Assembly: GCF_021650975.2 (NCBI RefSeq)
Contig: NZ_CP091285.1
Coordinates: 1,612,001-1,676,000 of the forward strand
Direction: 5' to 3'
Origin: Flavobacterium jumunjinense
GTDB taxonomy: Bacteria > Bacteroidota > Bacteroidia > Flavobacteriales > Flavobacteriaceae
Length of the DNA stretch: 64,000 bases
The first letter of the stretch is position 1; each line of letters begins with the position of its first letter. A program made the translations under genes and the position numbers. Below, in pieces: positions 53,068 to 60,513 of the stretch. The notes under the pieces are model-generated. The model was not told the DNA's origin and searched no databases. It saw nothing but the letters and a program-made list of their open reading frames with translations.

Positions 53068-53904
53068 ATGTCCAGAACTTGTAGATTGTTTGGGGTAAGC
53101 CGACAAGCTATTTATCAGCAGGAAGCACGTTGTTTAGAACGAGAGAAAGAATTATTAATAGTAAAGCAACTCGTTGAAAAACAAAGAAGAATTATGCCTC
53201 GATTAGGCACAAGAAAACTTTATTTTTTACTAGAACAATCTTTTGTTGAAAATAGAATTAAAATCGGGAGAGATGCATTTTTTGCTTATTTGAAAAGAGA
53301 AAAAATGCTAGTTAAACCAATGAAAAATTACACAAAAACCACCTTTTCTAAACACTGGTTACGTAAGTACCCCAATTTATTTAAAGATATCGATATCAAC
53401 AGAATAGAACAGGTTTTTGTTAGTGACATAACTTATATAAAATCTAATAAAAGAACTCATTATCTATCATTAGTTACAGATGTTTTTAGCAGAAAAATAG
53501 TTGGTTATCATTTGAGTGATGACATGAGTGCAGAAAGTGTGGTTAAGGCCTTAAGAATGGCAGTAAAAAACAGAAAAACAAACCTTCAATTAATACATCA
53601 CTCAGACAGAGGTTTACAATATTGTTCTAAAATTTATCAAAATGAATTAACCAAAAATAATATTATTGCTTCTATAACCGATGGCTATGATTGTTATCAA
53701 AATGCTCTAGCGGAAAGAATAAATGGTATTCTAAAACAAGAATTCCTCATATACAAATGTAAATCAGGTGATGAACTTAACCTTTTAGTTAGAGAGTCTG
53801 TGGAATGCTATAATAGTAAAAGACCTCATTTGAGTTTAAATATGAAAACACCTAACTTTGTATATGAAAAAACCAGTGAAGTTAACTTCACTGGTTTTAA
53901 TTAA
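53068..53904 (+). CDS. IS3-family transposase OrfB (DDE integrase)
   Basis: 278 residues. An N-terminal HTH-like region (MSRTCRLFGVSRQAIYQQ) and the rve integrase core with the catalytic triad visible: Asp in FVSDITYI (about 118), Asp in IHHSDRGLQY (about 180) and Glu in NALAERINGILKQEF (about 216). Full length and undamaged. Confidence 0.94.
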   Translation: MSRTCRLFGVSRQAIYQQEARCLEREKELLIVKQLVEKQRRIMPRLGTRKLYFLLEQSFVENRIKIGRDAFFAYLKREKMLVKPMKNYTKTTFSKHWLRKYPNLFKDIDINRIEQVFVSDITYIKSNKRTHYLSLVTDVFSRKIVGYHLSDDMSAESVVKALRMAVKNRKTNLQLIHHSDRGLQYCSKIYQNELTKNNIIASITDGYDCYQNALAERINGILKQEFLIYKCKSGDELNLLVRESVECYNSKRPHLSLNMKTPNFVYEKTSEVNFTGFN

Positions 53905-53930
53905 TTTATTGTAAAACTCGTCAACTTATT

Positions 53931-55736
53931 TTAGGACGACTCACAGCTTTTTTCTTTTCTCTCTAGTTCAGCTTGAAACTCTTCCATAACTGGTTTTACT
54001 GTGCTTTCTGGTAAATCAGCTATTCGAATATACATTAGTCCGTCAATTGCATTGTTAAACAATGGATCAACGTTAAAAGCGACTACACGTGCGTTTTGCT
54101 TGATGTATTTTTTAATTAATACTGGTAAACGTAAATTACCAGGTTCTATTTCATCAATAATTTTATCGAACTTGTTTAAATCAGCTTCGGTTTCATTAAA
54201 AACAAAATCCTTGTCTGCGTCTTTAAGTTTTACTTTAAACTCTTTCTTAGGATGAATATATTGTGCTACATATGGATCATAGTAATGTGATTTCATAAAT
54301 TCAATCATTAAAGATTTAGAAAAATCAGAAAATTGATTACTAATACTAACTCCGCCAATTAGAAATTTATGTTCTGGATAGCGTAATGTGGTGTGAACAA
54401 TTCCTTTCCAAAGGAGGAATAAAGGCATTGGTTTTAATTGATATTCACTAATAATGAAAGCTCTACCCATTTCAATAGAATTGTGTAGCATATCAAACAA
54501 TTCAGGTTCAAAACGAAACAAATCTTGTAAATAGAAACCTTCAATTCCATGTTTAGGATAAATATGAGACCCTAATCCCATTCGGTAAGCACCAGCAATC
54601 ATTTGAGCATCTTCATCCCATAAAAACATGTGATGATAATATTTATCATATTTGTCTAGGTCAATCGATTCATTGGTTCCTTCTCCAACCTCTCTGAAAG
54701 TAATTTCTCTTAAACGACCAATTTCATGAAGTATATTTGGTATTTTATCAGCTGTAACTAGGAAGACTTCATAGTTTTTACTTTGCAATAGTCGACAATC
54801 ATCGTCTCTTAAAGAAGAAACTTCTTCCAAAATTTGGTCTTGATTGGCTGGCTTTACAATCTGTTTCGGACTTCTAGGTATTTTTAACGAAGCAGTAGTA
54901 ATCATTTTGCTTTCTTTCTCAAAAGCATTCGATAACATGTATGTTTTCTTTCTTAGAAACTCACCATAGGTTTCTGTAGTATTATATTCATTCTGTTCAG
55001 CAACAGAAATCGGTTTTCCAATACGTACTTTAATTACTCTGTTTTTTTGAGATAATAATTCGCTTGGTAATTTTGCAGTTCTTAATGTTCCGTTTAGTTT
55101 CGATAAGAAATAAAAGAGTTTACTGTTCTTAGCATGAAAATAAATTGGAACAACAGGAACACCTGCTTTTTTAATGATTTTTATAGCACCTTCTTCCCAA
55201 GCTTTGTCAACTACAATTTTACCGTCTTTATAGGTTGAAACTTCTCCAGCTGGAAACATTCCTAATGGCTTCCCGTCAGATAAGTGTCGAAGCGTTTCTT
55301 TAATACCTATAAGGCTAGATTTTGCATCCTTATGTTCTTCAAAAGGATTTACTGGCATAATATAAGGCTTCATAGGTTCAATTCTATGCAGTAAAAAATT
55401 AGCAATAATTTTAAAATCAGGCTCTCTTTCAAGCATCAATTTTAAAAGCAAAATACCATCAATACCACCAAGAGGATGGTTTGAAATTGTAATGTAACCT
55501 CCATCTTTTGGCAAGCGTTTTAAATCTTCCTCAGGAATTTCAAACTTAATTTGAAATTCATCTAATATAGCATTTAAAAAATCTAATTTCTCTAAATGTT
55601 TGTTTCTATCGTAAATTTTGTTGAGAGTAGATATTTTCAGAACTTTCATCAGTAACCATCCTGAAAAAGTTCCTAGAAAACCATATTTATCAGCATTTAT
55701 AGCCTTAGCTACTTCTTTGGCGTTTACTAATCCCAT
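53931..55736 (-). CDS. olsF: Bifunctional acyltransferase (PlsC-like plus GNAT/hemolysin-like; OlsF type)
   Basis: 601 residues. The N-terminal half is an acyl-glycerophosphate-type O-acyltransferase with ISNHPLGGIDG (about 83-93) as the HxxxxD-like motif and FPAGEVS further on. The C-terminal half (about 300-600) is a GNAT-like domain as in OlsB/hemolysin proteins (EMGRAFIISEYQLKPMPLFL, then LWKGI). Fusions of this type (OlsF, described in Serratia and Flavobacterium johnsoniae) make ornithine or related aminolipids from the amino acid and acyl-ACP. The natural C-terminus was ...KEKSC with TAA. The IS inserted between TGT and TAA, and the protein now ends ...SCESS, three residues longer. Confidence 0.82.
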   Translation of the reverse strand: MGLVNAKEVAKAINADKYGFLGTFSGWLLMKVLKISTLNKIYDRNKHLEKLDFLNAILDEFQIKFEIPEEDLKRLPKDGGYITISNHPLGGIDGILLLKLMLEREPDFKIIANFLLHRIEPMKPYIMPVNPFEEHKDAKSSLIGIKETLRHLSDGKPLGMFPAGEVSTYKDGKIVVDKAWEEGAIKIIKKAGVPVVPIYFHAKNSKLFYFLSKLNGTLRTAKLPSELLSQKNRVIKVRIGKPISVAEQNEYNTTETYGEFLRKKTYMLSNAFEKESKMITTASLKIPRSPKQIVKPANQDQILEEVSSLRDDDCRLLQSKNYEVFLVTADKIPNILHEIGRLREITFREVGEGTNESIDLDKYDKYYHHMFLWDEDAQMIAGAYRMGLGSHIYPKHGIEGFYLQDLFRFEPELFDMLHNSIEMGRAFIISEYQLKPMPLFLLWKGIVHTTLRYPEHKFLIGGVSISNQFSDFSKSLMIEFMKSHYYDPYVAQYIHPKKEFKVKLKDADKDFVFNETEADLNKFDKIIDEIEPGNLRLPVLIKKYIKQNARVVAFNVDPLFNNAIDGLMYIRIADLPESTVKPVMEEFQAELERKEKSCESS

Positions 55737-55874
55737 TTATATCTTTTTTGAGCGAAAAGCAAAGATAACAATTCTTACGGATATTGCGAAAAAAACTATT
55801 TGATTGGAGAAAAACTATTAAAAACAGAATGTTAATGTCTTATGAAATTGTTTTAATATACACTAAGATTTTAG

Positions 55875-55882
55875 TACTTTTG
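55875..55882 (+). promoter_or_regulatory. Bacteroidota-type -7 box for the exonuclease gene
   Basis: TACTTTTG (TAnnTTTG consensus), 21 bases before the chosen start of the exonuclease III gene, with a TTG about 25 bases upstream as a weak -33 element. It supports the downstream start at 55904 over the upstream in-frame ATG at 55784, which would lie before the promoter. Confidence 0.6.
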
Positions 55883-55903
55883 GTCAATAACAAAAAAAGG
55901 AAA

Positions 55904-56665
55904 ATGAAGATAATTTCATATAACGTAAACGGAATAAGAGCAGCGATAACGAAAGGTTTTCTAGATTGGTTACAACAAGCTAATCCAGATGTTATTTGTT
56001 TGCAAGAAATTAAAGCGAATGAAGATCAAATTCCTAGAGAAGAAATAACAGCAGCAGGATATCCATATCAGTATTATTTTTCGGCAACAAAAAAAGGATA
56101 TAGTGGTGTAGCAATTTTATCTAAGGTTGAGCCTAAAAATATTGTTTTTGGCACAGGAATTGAGCATATGGATTTTGAGGGAAGAAATATTAGAGTTGAT
56201 TTCGATTCGGTTTCTGTTATGAGTTTATATTTGCCTTCTGGAAGTAATATTGAAAGATTGGAACATAAGTTTATGTATATGGATGATTTTCGCAAGTATG
56301 TAGATAATTTGAAGAAAGAAATTCCAAATCTTATTATTTGTGGAGATTATAATATTTGTCATGAAGCCATAGATATTCATGATCCAGTTCGTAATGCAAA
56401 AGTTTCAGGTTTTTTACCCGAAGAGAGAGCTTGGTTAGATAGTTTTATGAATAGTGGTTTTATTGATACTTTTCGTCATTTAAACAAAGAACCACATAAT
56501 TATAGTTGGTGGAGTTATAGAGCCAATGCAAGAAATAATAATAAAGGATGGAGGATTGATTATTGTTTGGCATCTGAACCATTAAAAGAGAAAATACAAA
56601 GAGCGTATATTTTAGCAGAAGCAAAACATTCAGATCATTGTCCAATAGTAGTAGAGATTAGTTAA
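55904..56665 (+). CDS. xth: Exodeoxyribonuclease III
   Basis: 253 residues from the ATG at 55904 (MKIISYNVNGIRAA), preceded by an A/G-rich ribosome site and a -7 box. An endonuclease/exonuclease/phosphatase-fold AP endonuclease of base-excision repair. Conserved residues are visible: Asn in SYNVNG, metal-binding Glu in CLQEIKAN, Asp and Asn in CGDYNICH, and the catalytic Asp-His of KHSDHCPIV at the C-terminus. Length is normal for the family. Confidence 0.95.
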   Translation: MKIISYNVNGIRAAITKGFLDWLQQANPDVICLQEIKANEDQIPREEITAAGYPYQYYFSATKKGYSGVAILSKVEPKNIVFGTGIEHMDFEGRNIRVDFDSVSVMSLYLPSGSNIERLEHKFMYMDDFRKYVDNLKKEIPNLIICGDYNICHEAIDIHDPVRNAKVSGFLPEERAWLDSFMNSGFIDTFRHLNKEPHNYSWWSYRANARNNNKGWRIDYCLASEPLKEKIQRAYILAEAKHSDHCPIVVEIS

Positions 56666-56718
56666 AGACTACAAAAAAGCGAACCTATTAATAAAGAATA
56701 TAATAACAGTTTAAAATT

Positions 56719-57684
56719 ATGATAAAAAAAGTTGCCCTTGCAATGATTGTTTTAGGATTAACAACATCATGTGTATCAAAGAAAATCTATCAAGATTTGG
56801 AGAGTAAATATGCTGATTTGAAAAAAGAAAGAAATGCACTTTCTGATGAAAAAGACGGATTTAAAACTGCAAAAAACAAATTAGAATTAGAAAATAATAG
56901 TCTGCAAAAAGAACTAGATAAAGTAAAAGCTGAAAGAGATAAACTACAAGGAGAATATGCCGCTACAAAGAAAAGTTTAGATAATTTAAATTCTTCTTAT
57001 AGTGCTTTAGAAAAAAACAGTAATGATGCTTTAGAAAGCAACATGAAAAAGAATCGTGAATTGTTAGCAGAATTAGAAGCCAAACAAAAGGCATTAAGTG
57101 CAGAACAAGAAAGGTTAGATAAATTAAAAGCCGATTTAGAAAAATCTTCTACACGTTTAGCCGAATTAGAAAAAATGATGGCAGATAAAGATGCTGCAAT
57201 GAGAAAGCTGAAAGAATCTTTATCTAAAGCATTAAATGCTTTTGAAGGAAAAGGATTAACAGTAGAACAAAGAAATGGGAAAGTATATGTTTCTATGGAA
57301 AATAAACTATTGTTCGAGTCTGGAAGTTGGACAGTTGGTTCTGAAGGAAAAAAAGCGGTTAAAGCCCTAGGAGAAGTTTTAGGCCAGAACCCAGAAATTT
57401 CAGTTCTAATTGAAGGACACACTGATAATGATAAGATTGTTGGTAGTATAGGAGGAGGAATTGAAAGCAATTGGGATTTATCGACTAAAAGAGCAACAGC
57501 AATTGTAACTATTTTATCGGATAATAAAGCTATTGATAAGAAAAACTTAACGGCAGCAGGAAGAGGAGAATTTGCTCCAATTGGTCTAAATGAAACAGCT
57601 GAAGGTAAAGCAAAAAACAGAAGAATTGAAATTATTTTAACACCTAAGTTAGATGAGATTTCTAAATTGATGAATGAGTTGTAG
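56719..57684 (+). CDS. OmpA-family lipoprotein with long coiled coil
   Basis: 321 residues: lipoprotein signal with lipobox LTTSC (Cys18), a heptad-rich charged coiled coil from about 22 to 190, and a C-terminal OmpA/MotB peptidoglycan-binding domain (about 200-315) with the signature SVLIEGHTDND, then STKRATAIVTIL and GKAKNRRIEIIL. It probably tethers the outer membrane to peptidoglycan at a distance set by the coiled coil. It is 53 bases after the exonuclease gene and is followed by a strong terminator. Confidence 0.93.
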   Translation: MIKKVALAMIVLGLTTSCVSKKIYQDLESKYADLKKERNALSDEKDGFKTAKNKLELENNSLQKELDKVKAERDKLQGEYAATKKSLDNLNSSYSALEKNSNDALESNMKKNRELLAELEAKQKALSAEQERLDKLKADLEKSSTRLAELEKMMADKDAAMRKLKESLSKALNAFEGKGLTVEQRNGKVYVSMENKLLFESGSWTVGSEGKKAVKALGEVLGQNPEISVLIEGHTDNDKIVGSIGGGIESNWDLSTKRATAIVTILSDNKAIDKKNLTAAGRGEFAPIGLNETAEGKAKNRRIEIILTPKLDEISKLMNEL

Positions 57685-57710
57685 GAACAGAAGGATCATA
57701 ACATAATAAA

Positions 57711-57748
57711 GAGAGTCTTGAAAAATTTCAAGACTCTCTTTTGTTTTT
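57711..57748 (+). terminator. Rho-independent terminator of the OmpA-family gene
   Basis: GAGAGTCTTGAAA pairs perfectly with TTTCAAGACTCTC, followed by TTTTGTTTTTT. It lies 27 bases after the stop codon. The stretch 57749-57892 beyond it holds nothing recognisable. Confidence 0.92.
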
Positions 57749-57892
57749 TAATTAGTTGATATTTTTTTAAAATAAAACCATCTACCATAACTTAAACTTT
57801 TCCAAAGCCATTCTTAAGGGATCATTATTATATTTAGACACCGGCGATCAGAGTATCTATTAAATAACCTTTCTAGTTAGAAAGTTTACCAT

Positions 57893-57990
57893 AACAACAA
57901 AAGCTAATTGTTTGCTTCTTCCTTGCAATGACTAAGTGACTTTTTTAAAATACTTTGAGAGGACGGAAAACATTTCCGCGCAATCGGGTG
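57893..57990 (-). repeat. Conserved hairpin plus REP-like palindrome at the 3' end of orphan cassette 3
   Basis: Shares ATAACAACAA, TTGTTTGCTTCTT and CCTTGCAATGA with the elements at 48289-48335 and (inverted) 33745-33800, although the stem (AAGCTAATTG ... AAGTGACTT) is imperfect here. A REP-like palindrome follows at 57959-57988 (GGACGGAAAACATTTCCGCG, then CAATCGGG), ending at the stop codon of the last cassette gene. Confidence 0.7.
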
Positions 57991-58488
57991 CTACCATACG
58001 CCACCTATTGATAAACCCAAAGTGGATTCTTTCGGTGAAATTTTTGGTTGTATTATACCTGAGTATATTTGAAAAAACCAACCAGTGTCTGTAATATATT
58101 TGTAACCAATACTTAAAGAATAGGCTGAATCGAATCTAGGAAGTTTTGATTCAGGCTTCATTTTAATAAATGAAGCAGAGTAACCTCCGCTAATATTAAA
58201 AAAATGGTTTTGCTTTCCATATTCTAATACAGCAGCTGTTGGGATAATTACAGCATTTGCAGTAACATAATTCTCATAGTTATAATATTTATAATGCCCA
58301 ATTCCTGTTCTAGCATTTAAATGAAGGTCTTTGTGTATTTTAAATAAATATCTCTCATAATTTAAAGAATAAGTAGATCTTGTATGCCCCATGAAGTCAT
58401 AATAAACTGCGTTTTTTGGAAATGATTGACTTAAAAGATTATTAGATGCTAATGAAATTATAATAAATACTAAAATTTTATTTTTCAT
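57991..58488 (-). CDS. Exported small beta-barrel-like protein of orphan cassette 3
   Basis: 165 residues; signal peptide MKNKILVFIIISLASNNLLSQ; the mature part alternates short strands with turns (TYSLNYERYLF, ARTGIGHYKYY, FFNISGGYSASF, SLSIGYKYIT, STLGLSIGGVW) and ends on an aromatic residue, as in small outer-membrane beta barrels. It starts 6 bases after the TPR gene. It may be a second immunity or partner protein for the cassette 3 tip. No family recognised. Confidence 0.6.
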   Translation of the reverse strand: MKNKILVFIIISLASNNLLSQSFPKNAVYYDFMGHTRSTYSLNYERYLFKIHKDLHLNARTGIGHYKYYNYENYVTANAVIIPTAAVLEYGKQNHFFNISGGYSASFIKMKPESKLPRFDSAYSLSIGYKYITDTGWFFQIYSGIIQPKISPKESTLGLSIGGVW

Positions 58489-58494
58489 ATTACT

Positions 58495-59295
58495 TTATTT
58501 ACATTTTAATCTTAAAATACCTTCGCTTGCCTGATCATTTTTATAAATGGAATTACTTAACTTATAATCATTGCAGGCTTTTTCTAAAGCGTTTATTCTT
58601 TCGTAACATAGACCACGTTGATATAATACAATTGGGTCCATTTCAAAAAATCCCAAAGAATTATTTAAATTATGAATTGCTCCAATATAATCCTCTTTTA
58701 TTATCAATACAATTGCTTTATTTGCGTATGCTTTTTGATTAGGTGACAAACTCAAAGATTTGTCAAAATCTTTTAATGCGTCTTCTAATTTATTCATAAT
58801 TATTTCGGTATATCCTCTATTAGAGTAATGATTCTCATTATTAGGATCCATGCTTATTGCTGTATTAAAATCTTGCATTGAACCATCTAAATCATCAAGA
58901 AAGCATTTGACCATTCCTCTATCACCAAAAGCATCACTGTTAGAACTATCCATTTTTATTGATTTATTATAATATTCAAGTGCTTTTTTATATTCTTTTT
59001 TATAGAGATAATACTGTCCATACAAAGAATATACTTGTGCATCTTTGGGGTCTAGGGCAAAAAAAATGTCTATATTTAGTTTTGCCTCTTCTAACTTAAA
59101 TTCATCAATATTTATGATTGCTTTATATTGATAACATTTAGCGACATTTTCTTTCAATTCAATTGAGATATTCAATAAACTGTCTGCTTTTTTATTGTTA
59201 TAATTAAGAAATTCATTATATGCTTTATCAAAAACACTTTGTGCAAATAATTGGAAAGTTAAAAAAAAGGATACTATTAAAATTTTATTTTTCAT
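58495..59295 (-). CDS. Exported TPR protein of orphan cassette 3 (candidate immunity or partner)
   Basis: Start placed at the ATG at 59295 (MKNKILIVSFFLTFQLFAQ, a signal peptide), 10 bases after the orphan tip stop; the longer frame to 59409 overlaps the tip. This gives 266 residues, of which about 45-255 are six or more TPR units (for example AYSLYGQYYLYKKEYKKALE-like repeats and SDAFGDRGMVKCFLDDLDGS). It may bind the tip or the neighbouring barrel-like protein in the periplasm. Role inferred from position. Confidence 0.7.
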   Translation of the reverse strand: MKNKILIVSFFLTFQLFAQSVFDKAYNEFLNYNNKKADSLLNISIELKENVAKCYQYKAIINIDEFKLEEAKLNIDIFFALDPKDAQVYSLYGQYYLYKKEYKKALEYYNKSIKMDSSNSDAFGDRGMVKCFLDDLDGSMQDFNTAISMDPNNENHYSNRGYTEIIMNKLEDALKDFDKSLSLSPNQKAYANKAIVLIIKEDYIGAIHNLNNSLGFFEMDPIVLYQRGLCYERINALEKACNDYKLSNSIYKNDQASEGILRLKCK

Positions 59296-59305
59296 ACTGT
59301 TATTT

Positions 59306-60298
59306 TTAGTGTGATCTTCTTTTATGTCTACCATTATATCCCAAGCCAAAATTGAAACCAATAGAATTAATTGATTCTCCTGCATAATTAATTTCAGGAT
59401 GATCATCAATTTTCATATGATGTAGTGTCATTCCATAAGAAATATAATAATTACCTATAATATAAATGTTTACTCTTGTTATAATCGCGGCACCATAACC
59501 AATAAATTTATTCCTGCCTTCATATGTAGTTGAACGAGGTTTACCAAATTCTTTTCCTAGTCCAAAATTAACATCTAAGGTCGTGAAATTTTTCAACAAA
59601 TTAAACTCTCTTCCAACACTGATAAAAATTGATGTTGGATGTTGAAAACCTGAACCACTTTCGTTGTCATTTAATTTATTCTTAAAAGTAGTTAAACCAA
59701 CTTTAAGATTATTATTAAGAATGTACCTCAAATTAATGCCGTTATTAGGCTCTGTCATATTGCCTATAAATCCACCATCACCATTTGATGTACTATTGTA
59801 AAAAGTATGTTCTCCTTCAAGGTCAAATATACTAGTTTTTGATCCAGGACCATTTGCATCAAAGGTATTGCTATAAGAAATTTCCGTGTTTTCAATAAAT
59901 CTTGTGACTCCTGCTATTCTTCTTCCTAGCCAACTTCTATCTCTTTTGTCTGAAGTATAAGCATTACTTTTATTAAATAAAATCGAATATAAACTAGTAT
60001 TAGTAACTGGAGGATCTGTTGAACAAGAACAATCTTCTTTGTCTTTAGTATTAGCCGATTCCAAACCTTCTAATTCAACCATATCCATTACCCTATTTTC
60101 GCTAAATGCATAAGTGCTATTATAAGGATAATCCCTAAATAACGGATCAACAGCAAAAAACCTACCCACTCGTGGGTCGTGCATTCTAAAAGTATAATTT
60201 AAAGAATTTCCTTCGCCTTTTAGTTCATCATCTTTTTCTTGTCCTTGGAAGCCGTAACGGTAGTCATTCCCGGTGCTGGTGCGACCTGGGAGTGTCAT
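59306..60298 (-). CDS. Orphan RHS C-terminal tip, cassette 3 (beta-barrel-like tip)
   Basis: 330 residues. Residues 1-78 are RHS core ([42 protein letters not shown]). The tip (about 79-330) begins with a Cys-containing linker ([10 protein letters not shown]). The rest consists of amphipathic strands ([71 protein letters not shown]) and ends with a basic tail. It reads more like an outer-membrane barrel than an enzyme. Start ATG overlaps the TGA of the leader ORF. Two exported genes follow. Confidence 0.8.
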   Translation of the reverse strand: MTLPGRTSTGNDYRYGFQGQEKDDELKGEGNSLNYTFRMHDPRVGRFFAVDPLFRDYPYNSTYAFSENRVMDMVELEGLESANTKDKEDCSCSTDPPVTNTSLYSILFNKSNAYTSDKRDRSWLGRRIAGVTRFIENTEISYSNTFDANGPGSKTSIFDLEGEHTFYNSTSNGDGGFIGNMTEPNNGINLRYILNNNLKVGLTTFKNKLNDNESGSGFQHPTSIFISVGREFNLLKNFTTLDVNFGLGKEFGKPRSTTYEGRNKFIGYGAAIITRVNIYIIGNYYISYGMTLHHMKIDDHPEINYAGESINSIGFNFGLGYNGRHKRRSH

Positions 60299-60468
60299 TC
60301 CAAAAGGATAGTAGTCAAAATCACTATAGGTTCACTATTTTCAATACCTAACAACTTCATTTAAATATCAAAAAATGCACTTTTTCGCGTTTTTCGACAT
60401 TTTTCACACTCTAATTTGGTGTTTTTTTTTGCTGTTTTTAAGAACGTTTTGTTATCTCAAATATAGGA
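60295..60468 (-). promoter_or_regulatory. RHS-cassette leader, copy 3 (-7 box, leader ORF)
   Basis: Third copy of the ~165-bp leader. TATATTTG at 60465-60458 (- strand) matches TAnnTTTG. The untranslated part has three spaced GAAAAA runs, and the ATG at 60360 opens the 21-codon ORF (MKLLGIEN...TILLE) ending TGA at 60297-60295, which overlaps the tip start (ATGA). It begins 46 bases from the divergent recombinase gene. Confidence 0.65.
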
Positions 60469-60490
60469 AAAAAATATGTTGGTTTTTGTT

Positions 60491-60498
60491 TACTTTTG
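60491..60498 (+). promoter_or_regulatory. Bacteroidota-type -7 box for the recombinase gene
   Basis: TACTTTTG, 16 bases before the recombinase ATG, matches TAnnTTTG. A -33 element is not clear. It is divergent from the leader promoter of orphan cassette 3. Confidence 0.5.
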
Positions 60499-60513
60499 CA
60501 AAAATATTTTTAA

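Larger units (their letters stand above)
52633..53943 (+). mobile_element. IS3-family insertion sequence (1311 bp), complete
   Basis: Imperfect terminal inverted repeats TGTCCCGTCCTGAAATAAGT at 52633 and, inverted, TGAGTCGTCCTAAAATAAGT ending at 53943; both start with TG and share AAATAAGTTGAC. A 3-bp direct repeat CAG (52630-52632 and 53944-53946) is consistent with target duplication. It contains two ORFs of IS3 type. The insertion lies exactly at the end of the acyltransferase gene and supplies its last three codons and stop. Both ORFs look intact, so the element may be active. Confidence 0.92.
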
